Source of the DNA: CAVSWT01 sp963731745
Lineage (GTDB): Bacteria; Bacteroidota; Ignavibacteria; Ignavibacteriales; Ignavibacteriaceae
Direction: 5' to 3'
Assembly (NCBI GenBank): GCA_963731745.1
Contig: CAVSWT010000024.1
Location: 62,001 to 126,000, forward strand
DNA length: 64,000 nucleotides
In this document: one piece after another, positions 27,262 to 35,989 of the stretch
Layout of the letters: each line of letters begins with the position of its first letter
How positions within the stretch are numbered: the first letter of the stretch is position 1
Notes under the pieces: generated by a model
The model's database searches: none
Told to the model about the DNA's origin: nothing
Seen by the model: the letters and a program-made list of their open reading frames with translations, nothing else
Program-made: the position numbers and the translations under genes

Positions 27262-29208
27262 ATGAGAAATAAACTGGTAAAATATATTATTATTATGTGT
27301 ACAATAATTAGTTCGCAAGCGTTAGAAGGGTGTTTGTTCGACTATGTTAAGCAGCCCAAATCAGCACAACCCGGTGAAACAATCGATGTAGAACTTTCAA
27401 TTCAAAGCACAATTGTTCCTGAAACAAATGTTCACAAAGGATTAGTAGGTGTTGTTGCTCCTAAAGATTGGGAATTCATTTCTGCCGATTATACATCCGT
27501 TTTAGGTGACGGCGTTTTCTATGAGTCCGCAGCATGGCAAGATTCTGTTGAAAAATACTTTCCAAATGCAAACTACGGCAGCAATATGAAGTGGTTTGTT
27601 TTATTATCTGATACAGGATACACATATAATGATCCAACTTCATTTATAGTTCATCTAAAAATGAAAGTTGGGCAAACTGAAGGTTGTTTTAATATCGGTT
27701 ACTTAACCACAAAAGCAACTACCGGTTTGTTGTCTTCCGGTAATCCGCAGTGGACACCGGTTTCCTTTCCACATCCTATTGGAGTTCCGGATTCTAATTT
27801 ATGTACTTCAATTTTTGAAACCCGGCCTGCGCCTGAATGGGATGAAATACTTGACAGAACAAGCGGCTGGACCGGATCGGATGGTATTTATTCAATTCCA
27901 TTAAACGGATCTGAACAGCCCTCTGCCAATTCGAATGATGAACATTTAATTTTGTTCAGTGATACTTTTATTGGAGAAGTCGATAATAATAATCACAGAA
28001 TGAACTCCAAGCTAATTAATAATACTTTGGCATTTATGCCTAACACTCATCCAAATAAAGACAGCATTAGTTTTTTCTGGAGAAAAGATTCTTCCAATAA
28101 TCCTCAAGCTGTATTTGTCCCGGAGACACCTAATGCGCATTCAGGAGATTGGTATTGGCAGATGGATGGAATTTCCATTGACGATACAATATACGTTTTT
28201 GCAATTCGATTAAATGCAAATGGAAGCGGTGCTTTCGGTTTTGAAATAAATGGAGCAGTTCTTATAAAATTTACATATGACCAACAAAATTTTGTATCAA
28301 ATGTTCAGCAATTTGATACGCCTCTTTTTTATAAAGATTCTAAAAATGGAACCGATATATTATTAGGGCAAGCAATAATGCCGATGACAGAAATTTCCGG
28401 CAATCCTTCGTTTGATGGTTATATCTATATTTATGGCCCTAAATCTACCGGCTCAGGAAAAGACCTTGTTGCCGCAAGATTTTTTCCCAAAGACATCGAA
28501 CATTTTGACAAATGGAAATACTGGGACGGCATTGAATGGGGAGACAGCATTAAAAATTGTGCATCTATAACATCAGGAATTTCACAAGAGTTTAGCGTAA
28601 CTCCGCTACGCAGTAATAAATTTTTACTTGTTGTACAATCCGGGAATACTGTTGCCGTTAAATTGGGTGAAAGTCCTGTGGGCCCGTTTGGAATATTTCA
28701 TACAATTTACAATTGTCCTGAAGTATTGCAGAATAAAAATATTTTTGTGTACAATGCTAAAGCTCATCCAAGTTTATCAACTCATGATGAATTATTAATA
28801 AGTTATAATGTTAATTCTTTTGATTTTGCCGCGCTATTAAATGACGCAGATATTTATAGGCCTCGATTTATATACTTAAAAATTAACGACACCACAACTA
28901 CCAAAGTTCAAGAGATGGAAAATGTTGCAGAAGGATATGAACTTGAACAGAATTATCCTAATCCATTTAATCCTTCCACGAAGATTAATTTTAGATTAAA
29001 GGAGAAGTCTAATGTTTCATTAATCGTTTATGACATCTTAGGAAATAAAATTTCAGAAATAGTAAAAGATAGATTAAATGCCGGATTTCATTCTTACACT
29101 TTTGATGTAAATAATTTAGAAGAGAAATCATTAGCAAGTGGAATTTATTTTTATTCACTTCAAACAGAAAATTCTATAATAACGAAGAAAATGGTGTATC
29201 TAAAATAA
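27262..29208 (+). CDS. secreted DUF4185-like protein with novel N-terminal module and T9SS sorting domain
   Basis: A 648-residue protein in three parts. After the export signal comes Cys-Leu-Phe and a ~150-residue module (NVHKGLVGVVAPKDWEFIS, NMKWFVLLSDTGYTYND, KVGQTEGCFNIGYLTT) also found in the next two genes. Residues about 200-545 form a DUF4185-like beta-propeller (DRTSGWTGSDGIYSIPLNG, ILFSDTFIGE, WYWQMDGISIDDTIYVFAI). The last 80 residues are a Por sorting domain (YELEQNYPNPFNPSTKI, SGIYFYSLQTE). DUF4185 and related propellers include glycan-active enzymes. It follows GH38 by 5 bases. The upstream Cys (ALEGC) is a weak lipobox. Confidence 0.7.
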   Translation: MRNKLVKYIIIMCTIISSQALEGCLFDYVKQPKSAQPGETIDVELSIQSTIVPETNVHKGLVGVVAPKDWEFISADYTSVLGDGVFYESAAWQDSVEKYFPNANYGSNMKWFVLLSDTGYTYNDPTSFIVHLKMKVGQTEGCFNIGYLTTKATTGLLSSGNPQWTPVSFPHPIGVPDSNLCTSIFETRPAPEWDEILDRTSGWTGSDGIYSIPLNGSEQPSANSNDEHLILFSDTFIGEVDNNNHRMNSKLINNTLAFMPNTHPNKDSISFFWRKDSSNNPQAVFVPETPNAHSGDWYWQMDGISIDDTIYVFAIRLNANGSGAFGFEINGAVLIKFTYDQQNFVSNVQQFDTPLFYKDSKNGTDILLGQAIMPMTEISGNPSFDGYIYIYGPKSTGSGKDLVAARFFPKDIEHFDKWKYWDGIEWGDSIKNCASITSGISQEFSVTPLRSNKFLLVVQSGNTVAVKLGESPVGPFGIFHTIYNCPEVLQNKNIFVYNAKAHPSLSTHDELLISYNVNSFDFAALLNDADIYRPRFIYLKINDTTTTKVQEMENVAEGYELEQNYPNPFNPSTKINFRLKEKSNVSLIVYDILGNKISEIVKDRLNAGFHSYTFDVNNLEEKSLASGIYFYSLQTENSIITKKMVYLK

Positions 29209-29351
29209 TGATCTTAATAAAAAACATTTTAAATAATAAAATTTATAAAGATGAAACAAAAAGGCATTAAAAAAGGAGGTTAAAATTTTGCCTGAAAAAG
29301 TTTTCTATTTCAATGTTGTTCCTATCATTTAATAAAACATAGGAGAATAAA

Positions 29352-30488
29352 ATGCACAGTAAAACTACTGTTAGATTTGCGTTTGCAGCAGCGTTCATCA
29401 TTGCTGCAGTAATTGCCGGCTGTTTTGTAATTACACTTGTCAGCCAGCCTTCAACAGCTATGGGAGGGGAGCAAATAACATCTGTTGTAACTGTTTCGGT
29501 CGAGGGTCAATCGGATGCCACACCACATTATGGTATTGCGGGATTTCTAATTCCTGATGATTGGACCATTGATAGTGTTTATTTCACAAGCACCAGTTAC
29601 ACTGATTATTGCACTTATTTAGATCCGGATTCATCGGACGCAGAACCTGGCGGACAAGTTGATTTTTGGACAGATTCAATTGAATCTCATTATCCAAGCG
29701 GTGCTGGTATGAAATGGGTTGTGTATCAATCATCGCAATCTCATTTAACAGCTGTTGATACGGAAGATGTTTTGCTCACTGTTAAAATGACAACTTCTGC
29801 GGCTCAAGGTGATTTTAATTTAGGATATTTTGTTTCCGATGCAGCCCTTGATTTTTCAGACCCAACCTGGTATGACGTTAGTTTAAACAATGCTATAAAC
29901 ATCAATGGAGTTGTCCCTGTTGAATTAACCTCATTCAATGCCGCCGCAATGAAAAATGCAATTTCATTAAAATGGGAAACAGCCACTGAAACAAACAATC
30001 ATGGCTTTGAAGTTGAAAAAAGTTTAGATAACAGAAATTATATGAAAATTGGGTTTGTACAGGGCCATGGTACATCCAGTGAAAGGAATTCATACAATTT
30101 TGTCGATAAAAATGTTCACTCAAACAAATACTATTATCGTTTGAAACAATTGGACAATGATGGTTCATTTAATTATTCAAAAGTTGTTGAAGTTAATTAT
30201 ACTGTTATTAATAATTTTGGCTTAACTCAGAATTATCCAAATCCATTTAACCCAACAACTTCAATTCAATTTTCACTTCCAATTGAATCTCAAGTTACAG
30301 TAAAATTATTTAATTCAGTTGGACAGGAAGTTGCTCTATTGACTAATGGCCAATTTGCATTAGGAAACCACTCATTAAAAATTGATGCAAGCAGTTTCTC
30401 TAGCGGCACATATATTTACACAATTTCTGCTAGAGGGATTGATGGAAGTGAGTTTACTCAATCAAAGAAAATGGTTTTGATGAAATAG
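29352..30488 (+). CDS. secreted protein, novel N-terminal module plus T9SS sorting domain
   Basis: A 378-residue protein with a clear lipobox (VIAGCFVI), so the mature protein may be lipidated. Residues about 25-185 are the shared module (HYGIAGFLIPDDWTIDSVYF, GAGMKWVVYQSS, AAQGDFNLGYFVSDA). Residues about 190-290 are an FN3/Ig-like linker domain common before sorting signals (VPVELTSFNA, KWETATETNNHGFEVEKS, YYRLKQLDNDGSF). The end is a Por sorting domain (GLTQNYPNPFNPTTSI, SGTYIYTISARG). It has no catalytic domain, so it may be a glycan-binding surface protein. ATAGGAGA precedes ATG by 6 bases. Confidence 0.7.
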   Translation: MHSKTTVRFAFAAAFIIAAVIAGCFVITLVSQPSTAMGGEQITSVVTVSVEGQSDATPHYGIAGFLIPDDWTIDSVYFTSTSYTDYCTYLDPDSSDAEPGGQVDFWTDSIESHYPSGAGMKWVVYQSSQSHLTAVDTEDVLLTVKMTTSAAQGDFNLGYFVSDAALDFSDPTWYDVSLNNAININGVVPVELTSFNAAAMKNAISLKWETATETNNHGFEVEKSLDNRNYMKIGFVQGHGTSSERNSYNFVDKNVHSNKYYYRLKQLDNDGSFNYSKVVEVNYTVINNFGLTQNYPNPFNPTTSIQFSLPIESQVTVKLFNSVGQEVALLTNGQFALGNHSLKIDASSFSSGTYIYTISARGIDGSEFTQSKKMVLMK

Positions 30489-30501
30489 CTAATTTAAACC
30501 G

Positions 30502-30527
30502 GGATGACATCGGAAAAGATGTCATCC
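30502..30527 (+). terminator. intercistronic stem-loop
   Basis: A perfect 10-bp stem (GGATGACATC with GATGTCATCC) and a 6-nt GGAAAA loop, 14 bases after the stop of the preceding gene. No U-tract follows. In mid-operon position this would stabilise or partly end the upstream message. Confidence 0.6.
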
Positions 30528-30588
30528 TGAAATTATGAAATGAAATGTTTATTGAAAAATACGAATATTTAAAACGGAGAAAGAGATT

Positions 30589-31440
30589 ATGAATTCTCTT
30601 AAAAGAAAATTAGTATGGTTTCTTATAGTTTTGCTGCCTTTGGCAATTTGGAGCTGCTTTATAGATGAAATTCAGCAGACAAGTTCTGTGGATGCTGGTG
30701 GAACTTTTACTGCAACAGTAACCGTTACAGATGTTAATGCCGAACAAAACAACGCGCACAAAGGAGTTTTAGCAATTCTTGTTCCAGAGGACTGGAGTTT
30801 TATCAGCGGCACTTATGATACACCTATGGGAACAGGCGATATGGTACTTGATACTTCTGCGCATCCTTTGTGGGGAGATGTTGATACTGTGATTACAAGG
30901 CCTGCGGGAATGAAATGGATCAACTTGCTTTCCGATATTGGATATTTGCATGATGCAAACCTTGTTTATGAAGCAACAATAAATCTTCAAGTCGGACAAC
31001 AAACTGGCGATTTCCCCATTGGTTATTTAGTAACTGTGAATACGGTGGATATCCTTCAGTTTTTGAATGATAAGGATGAAGATCAAACATTATCCGGCGC
31101 AGATACTTCCATGAACCATATGGTTACAGTTACCCCAACTGTTGGAGTTAATGAAATCAAGCTTAACGGAATTCCAAATGAATATAAATTATCACAGAAT
31201 TATCCTAATCCTTTTAATCCTTCAACAACTATTAATTATTCTATTGTAAAGGAAGGCAATGTAAACATAATGGTTTATAATTCGCTCGGAAAAGAAGTTC
31301 AAGAACTGGTCGATACATATAAAGCTGCAGGAAATTATTCTGTAAATTTCTCAAGTAGCAATTTATCGAGTGGTATTTATTACTATAAAATTACGACTAA
31401 CGAATTTACTCAAACCAAGAAAATGATATTCTTGAAGTAA
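30589..31440 (+). CDS. secreted protein, minimal version of the novel module plus T9SS sorting domain
   Basis: A 283-residue protein with a lipobox-like site (LAIWSCFIDE). Residues about 20-180 are the shared module (NAHKGVLAILVPEDWSFIS, AGMKWINLLSDIGYLHD, VGQQTGDFPIGYLVT) and residues about 200-283 the Por sorting domain (YKLSQNYPNPFNPSTTI, SGIYYYKITTNEF). It is the shortest of the three tandem relatives and shows that module plus sorting domain is a complete protein. The strong AACGGAGAAAGAG ribosome site precedes ATG. Likely a surface-displayed binding protein of the glycan locus; function unknown. Confidence 0.7.
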   Translation: MNSLKRKLVWFLIVLLPLAIWSCFIDEIQQTSSVDAGGTFTATVTVTDVNAEQNNAHKGVLAILVPEDWSFISGTYDTPMGTGDMVLDTSAHPLWGDVDTVITRPAGMKWINLLSDIGYLHDANLVYEATINLQVGQQTGDFPIGYLVTVNTVDILQFLNDKDEDQTLSGADTSMNHMVTVTPTVGVNEIKLNGIPNEYKLSQNYPNPFNPSTTINYSIVKEGNVNIMVYNSLGKEVQELVDTYKAAGNYSVNFSSSNLSSGIYYYKITTNEFTQTKKMIFLK

Positions 31441-31453
31441 AATTTTTTATTAG

Positions 31454-31499
31454 TGAGGTTACTGTCTTTATTTACAAAATACGAATTGCGGTAACCTCA
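31454..31499 (+). terminator. 9-bp inverted repeat after the third module protein
   Basis: TGAGGTTAC at 31454-31462 and GTAACCTCA at 31491-31499 are perfectly complementary with a 28-nt loop. It lies 14 bases after the stop and 22 before the next gene. With a long loop and no U-tract it may be a weak terminator or processing site. Confidence 0.45.
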
Positions 31500-31521
31500 T
31501 CTCAAAATTAAAAATTAAAAA

Positions 31522-32596
31522 TTGATTAATATAAAATCTTTCCGTGATTTAGGAATTCAGTTTAAAGACAATCAGCATAGTATGGTTGGGCAGGACGGTG
31601 CTTATTCAATTCCTATACAGGATGAAATACTTTGGTTCTTTGGGGATACTTTAATCGGAACCCGAAAAAAGAACGAAAGTATTTGGTATCCTGATGGAAA
31701 ACCTGTTGGCCCAAAAGATATGTCTGGCAGAGGGAACTATTAGAAAGATGTTAAATAATAGCGGACTTCTGTTAAGCAATAGAAATTGTGAAAATGGTTT
31801 TCATGACTTTGAATATATAACAGATGATTCCGGCAATATAAAAACACTAATTCCTTTATTAAACGCTGAACATCCTGACGTGATTAGAGTTTGGTGTCTG
31901 CATGGTGTTTATTTGAATGAAAAAATTTATTTGTTTTTTATAAAAGTAAAAATGATCGACAGAGGAATTTTCCCAGTAAATTTTGAAGTTATGGGATCTG
32001 GTTTAACGGTTGGTTCAAATAAAGATTGGAAATTTAAACGCCTAACTTTTAATAATACTGATCTCATTTGGAAAAAAGATGAACCAAAATTTGCTTCAGC
32101 TGTTTTAAAGGATGATAAAAATAATCTTCTTTATTTATATGGCGTAGTTCAAAGTGAGGAAGGAATTCAGCAATGTTTTTTAGCAAGAGTTAAAGATGAC
32201 GAGATTGAAAATTTTGAAAAGTATGAATACCTATCATCTCATTTACCAGGATGGAATAAAGATATTAAAAAAGCAATTCCAATTTTTACAGGAATGCCGA
32301 ACGAACTTTCAGTTTCATTTAATAATTATTTGAATAAATATCTCGCAGTTCATTCGCTTGATTTGTCGGGTAAAATTGTCGGACGTACATCAACCACGCC
32401 ATGGGGCCCGTGGAGCGAGCCAACAACTCTTTATGAAGTTAAAGTCAAACGAGAATTAGAATTGCTATATCCGATATTAATTTATGCTGGAAAAGAACAT
32501 CCATCTTTATCAAATAACAATGGTAAAATAATTTATATAACGTATATCGAATTTGAAGAATACTATCCTCATTTAATAGAAGTTGAATTTGAATGA
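31522..32596 (+). pseudogene. DUF4185-like beta-propeller protein, single-base frameshift
   Basis: The frame begins at TTG 31522 and reads FKDNQHSMVGQDGAYSIPIQ, ILWFFGDTLIGTRKK, then stops at 31741-31743. The rest lies in the next frame (up to 32596): RKMLNNSGLLLS, VIRVWCLHGVYLNEKIYLFF, SSHLPGWNKDI, RTSTTPWGPWSEPTTLYEV. Dropping one base from GGGAA (31732-31736) joins them as SGRGTIRKML and gives about 357 residues. The DGxYSIPxxDxxLxxFxDTxIG opening matches the propeller of the gene at 27262, so the two are relatives. No signal peptide is seen, so this version would act in the cytoplasm on an imported sugar. Function unknown; the break may be artefact. Confidence 0.65.
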
Positions 32597-32618
32597 GGAC
32601 ATAATTTAAGGAGAATTC

Positions 32619-34685
32619 ATGATCCCAACTGTTGATGATCTTAAAAGTGATATTTTAGTTCACAAGACACATGATTTATTTAATCCGCCCGGACTAACAA
32701 ATTTTTGGGGATGTGTTCAATCGGATGTCGATATCACAGGAATTCGAAGTTTAAATTTTCCGCCATTCGGTTGTTCCGATATAATTACCGGCGGACTTTT
32801 TATTAACGATGTTTATTTTCCAACAATTGGAGAAAAAATTAAATTTCAATGGTTTGCAGATAAAATCATTCGAACTGCCAAACATGAAGGAATATTTTAT
32901 AAATCTTTTACAACAATTCCTTTTAAAACTAAATCTGTTTTAGTTAAACTCATTATTGAAAATAGAAGCGGTCAAGAAAGGAATCTTGAAATTAAAATTG
33001 GATTTGTGGGCAGTGTTACAAAAGCCGTTAGAACCTGGAATGATGCATATCCCCCTCTTGAAAGAGATAATAAAATTGAAATTGATAACAAAAAAAATGC
33101 GTTGCTTTATAAAGCCCAGCATAGTGAAGCATTTCAATTACAAGGCATATTACCAGAAGCAGATAAAATTAATAAATACGGTGTAACAAAAAGTATAAAT
33201 CTAAAGCCAGGTGAATCGAAAGAAATTATTTATGTCAATTCTATTGGGGATAATTTAAATAAAATAAAAAATGAATATGACTTTATAATAAATAACGCAG
33301 ATAAGATCATTGCTGAAACAAAAAGAGAATGGAATGAAGAAATCAAATCGGCATTCACTCCTGGCAATAATCGTTACTCTGGATTTATGCCTACACTCGA
33401 AACTAAAGATAAAGAGATTGCCAAGCTTTATAATCTTGGAATATTAGGATTAATATACTTTAAAAGAGATAGTCCATACTCAGTAATTGGCAGGACGTAT
33501 GACACTTTAATGCCGAGGTATTGGCAGTCGGTTACGTTTATTTGGGATTATGCGTTAAGTTCATTTGCACACGCTCTGCTTGATCCAAAAGTGATGAATA
33601 AATACTTAGAGCATTGGATGATGCTGGATATTCATAAACATTTTGGTACTGATTATTTAACTGGCGGTCCCGTTGGACCCTGGTATTCTGTTAATGATTT
33701 TGCGTTGATGACAGTTGCTAAAAACTATTTGAAATGGTCAGGAAATTTTGATTGGCTGAATAAGCCATTAAGAACAAAAAAAGAAGGAAGCAAAAAAGTT
33801 TTAGATTATTTATTAAAGTATTCAACTAATTGGAAAAAATTTAAAACTAAAAGCGGCTTAGCAGATTATGGCGGAATAAATAATCTGCTCGAATGTGTGA
33901 GCACTTACATTCATGAAGTTGCAAGTTTAAATGCAGGTAATGTATTTAATATGCGAACCGGGGGAGAACTTTTAAAATTAATTGGCAATAAAAAAGGAAG
34001 TGAAAAACTATTTTCTGAAGCTCAAAAGCTTATACCGGAAATAAAAAAATTATACGTTAATTCAAAAGGTTATTGGCAAACCAGGTTTCCAAATAATGAG
34101 TTGGTTGAAGTAAGGCATTGTTATGATTTTATTACAATACTGAACAATATTTCAGATGATTTAACAAAGAAGCAAAAAAGTGAAATGGTTGGACATTTTA
34201 ATAGAGAGTTAAAAACACCAACATGGATGCGTGCTTTATCACCTGGTGATGATAATGTAATGTTTAGTGTTCGCCCCGATCATCAATGGAATGGAAGTTA
34301 TCCCGCCTGGCCGGCACAAGCTGTAACGGGATTATATAAAATAGGTGAGATTGATCTTGCATTTAATTGGTTGAAGGGACTTTCTAAAAGTGCTAATCAA
34401 GGTCCGTTTGGACAGGCGCATTTTGTTGAATCCGCCATTGACATGGAATCTGGCGGTGCAAGAAAAGCCTCGCCTGAAGGTCCTTATATTTGTGATTGGA
34501 CCGTTTCATCTAGCGGAAGCTGGACTAATATTATCATTGAATCAATTTTTGGAATTGATGCTAAATTTGATGGTATAACTTCAAAACCGCAATATGGAAA
34601 ATTCGACTCAAAAGCAGAATTGAAAAATATTTCTTATCAAGGGAAATTATATCATGCTAATAAAAAAGGATTAGTCGAAGCATAA
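32619..34685 (+). CDS. (alpha/alpha)6-barrel glycoside hydrolase, cytoplasmic
   Basis: A 688-residue protein without a signal peptide. The first ~230 residues are a beta-sandwich (GGLFINDVYFPTIGEKIKF, VLVKLIIENRSGQERNLEI). Residues about 260-650 form a helical toroid: YWQSVTFIWDYALSSFAHALL, GGPVGPWYSVNDFALM, SGLADYGGINNLLEC, RPDHQWNGSYPAWPAQAV and ICDWTVSSSGSWTN. This plan is shared by GH63, GH37, GH65, GH78 and GH133-like enzymes; I cannot fix the family. The acidic residues in LADYG and PDHQWNG are candidate catalytic or binding residues. AAGGAG precedes ATG by 5 bases. It probably trims imported oligosaccharides. Confidence 0.65.
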   Translation: MIPTVDDLKSDILVHKTHDLFNPPGLTNFWGCVQSDVDITGIRSLNFPPFGCSDIITGGLFINDVYFPTIGEKIKFQWFADKIIRTAKHEGIFYKSFTTIPFKTKSVLVKLIIENRSGQERNLEIKIGFVGSVTKAVRTWNDAYPPLERDNKIEIDNKKNALLYKAQHSEAFQLQGILPEADKINKYGVTKSINLKPGESKEIIYVNSIGDNLNKIKNEYDFIINNADKIIAETKREWNEEIKSAFTPGNNRYSGFMPTLETKDKEIAKLYNLGILGLIYFKRDSPYSVIGRTYDTLMPRYWQSVTFIWDYALSSFAHALLDPKVMNKYLEHWMMLDIHKHFGTDYLTGGPVGPWYSVNDFALMTVAKNYLKWSGNFDWLNKPLRTKKEGSKKVLDYLLKYSTNWKKFKTKSGLADYGGINNLLECVSTYIHEVASLNAGNVFNMRTGGELLKLIGNKKGSEKLFSEAQKLIPEIKKLYVNSKGYWQTRFPNNELVEVRHCYDFITILNNISDDLTKKQKSEMVGHFNRELKTPTWMRALSPGDDNVMFSVRPDHQWNGSYPAWPAQAVTGLYKIGEIDLAFNWLKGLSKSANQGPFGQAHFVESAIDMESGGARKASPEGPYICDWTVSSSGSWTNIIIESIFGIDAKFDGITSKPQYGKFDSKAELKNISYQGKLYHANKKGLVEA

Positions 34686-34717
34686 GTGATTTTAAAAACA
34701 TCAACAGATAATATTAA

Positions 34718-35989
34718 TTGAAACTTAAATTCTTTAATATTTTTTATTTAATTCTATTTATTAATTGTATAGTTAATTCATTTTTAATGGCTGAACCAAA
34801 ACAAATATCTAAATTTAATTTTCAAAATTTTCTCGAAGAAATCTCAAGCACGAAATCTATCGAAGAGAAAAATGAAATGGTAGATGCTCTTTTAAATTCT
34901 CTAAAAGAAATTGGTTATCCATTATTTGAGAATGATACTACAGTAGTTTTGTTGTATTCTGGAGATTCTTCACACGTTGAAGTCATTGGCGATATGACAA
35001 ATTGGGAATACGGAATTCCCATGATTAAGATAAAAGATACAAAACTTTTTTATCTAGAAGTAAGTTATGAGACGTCAGCACGATTAGAATATTGGTTGAG
35101 GTTTAATGAGAAAGATTTCCCATTTACTGATCCTTTAAACACATATAAATCCTTAAACGGATTTGGAGAAATTTCTGAACTTGCAATGCCGAAATATGAA
35201 CGTCATCCGTATTTCAACGATTATTTACATGGCAGAAAAGGAAGCTATGATGCTCTGCAAGAATTTGAAATCCCTTCGGCTATACTTTCTTACTCTCACA
35301 CTATTCATGTTTATCTTCCTCCAAATTATGATTCGGCCAAAAAATATTCAACAGTCTATTTTCAGGATGGAAGAGATTATATTGAATTTGCAATAGTACC
35401 TCTTGTATTAAATGAACTAATTAATTCGAAAAAGATTGATCCGGTTATTGCCGTATTTGTAACGCCGCCTAACCTTCATCAGCCAAAGGTTCCCAATCGG
35501 ATGACAGAATATGGCCTGAATGATAACTATGTAAATTTCTTTGTCAAGGAACTCGTTCCATTTATTGATTCAAAATTTTCAACATTTGCGAATTCCGAAA
35601 ATAGGTTAGTTATAGGTGATTCATTTGGAGGATTAATTTCAGCTTACATTTCTTTCAGTCATCCCGAAATATTTAAAATGGTTTACAGTCAATCAGGATA
35701 TCATTCTTTCAAGAAAGATAAATTAATTAATTTATTTAAGCATTCAGATAAAAAGCCAATTAAGCTTTATGTGGACAGCGGTACCTATGAAAGAAAGGTT
35801 GGAGCATCATTTTTGCCTTCTGAAGAAAATGATTTTCTTGAAGGAAATAGAAGATTTAAAAAAGTATTAGAAGATAAAAACTATAATTTAATTTATAAAG
35901 AATACTATGAAGGCCACACCTGGGGCAATTGGCGGAGACATTTAATTGATGCATTAATTTATTTTTTCGGTAACAAAAGGAATCGATGA
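34718..35989 (+). CDS. exported esterase (Fes/CE1-like) with N-terminal beta-sandwich domain
   Basis: A 423-residue protein from TTG 34718 with a signal peptide (FFNIFYLILFINCIVNSFLM). Residues about 65-150 resemble the early-set/CBM48-like domain that precedes such esterases (VVLLYSGDSSHVEVIGDMTNW, ARLEYWLRFNEKDFPF). The alpha/beta-hydrolase follows: TIHVYLPPNYDSAKKYSTVYFQDGR, the nucleophile elbow VIGDSFGGLISAY, the acid in LYVDSGTYER and the His in YYEGHTWGNWRRH. Related enzymes remove acetyl or feruloyl groups from glycans or open siderophore esters; here a glycan deacylase is likely. It abuts the ROK kinase gene with no gap. Confidence 0.82.
   Translation: MKLKFFNIFYLILFINCIVNSFLMAEPKQISKFNFQNFLEEISSTKSIEEKNEMVDALLNSLKEIGYPLFENDTTVVLLYSGDSSHVEVIGDMTNWEYGIPMIKIKDTKLFYLEVSYETSARLEYWLRFNEKDFPFTDPLNTYKSLNGFGEISELAMPKYERHPYFNDYLHGRKGSYDALQEFEIPSAILSYSHTIHVYLPPNYDSAKKYSTVYFQDGRDYIEFAIVPLVLNELINSKKIDPVIAVFVTPPNLHQPKVPNRMTEYGLNDNYVNFFVKELVPFIDSKFSTFANSENRLVIGDSFGGLISAYISFSHPEIFKMVYSQSGYHSFKKDKLINLFKHSDKKPIKLYVDSGTYERKVGASFLPSEENDFLEGNRRFKKVLEDKNYNLIYKEYYEGHTWGNWRRHLIDALIYFFGNKRNR

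Noticed and set aside
31505..31524. Short tandem AAAATTA units before the gene at 31522.
   Set aside because: Only about two to three copies in AT-rich DNA; not distinguishable from composition.
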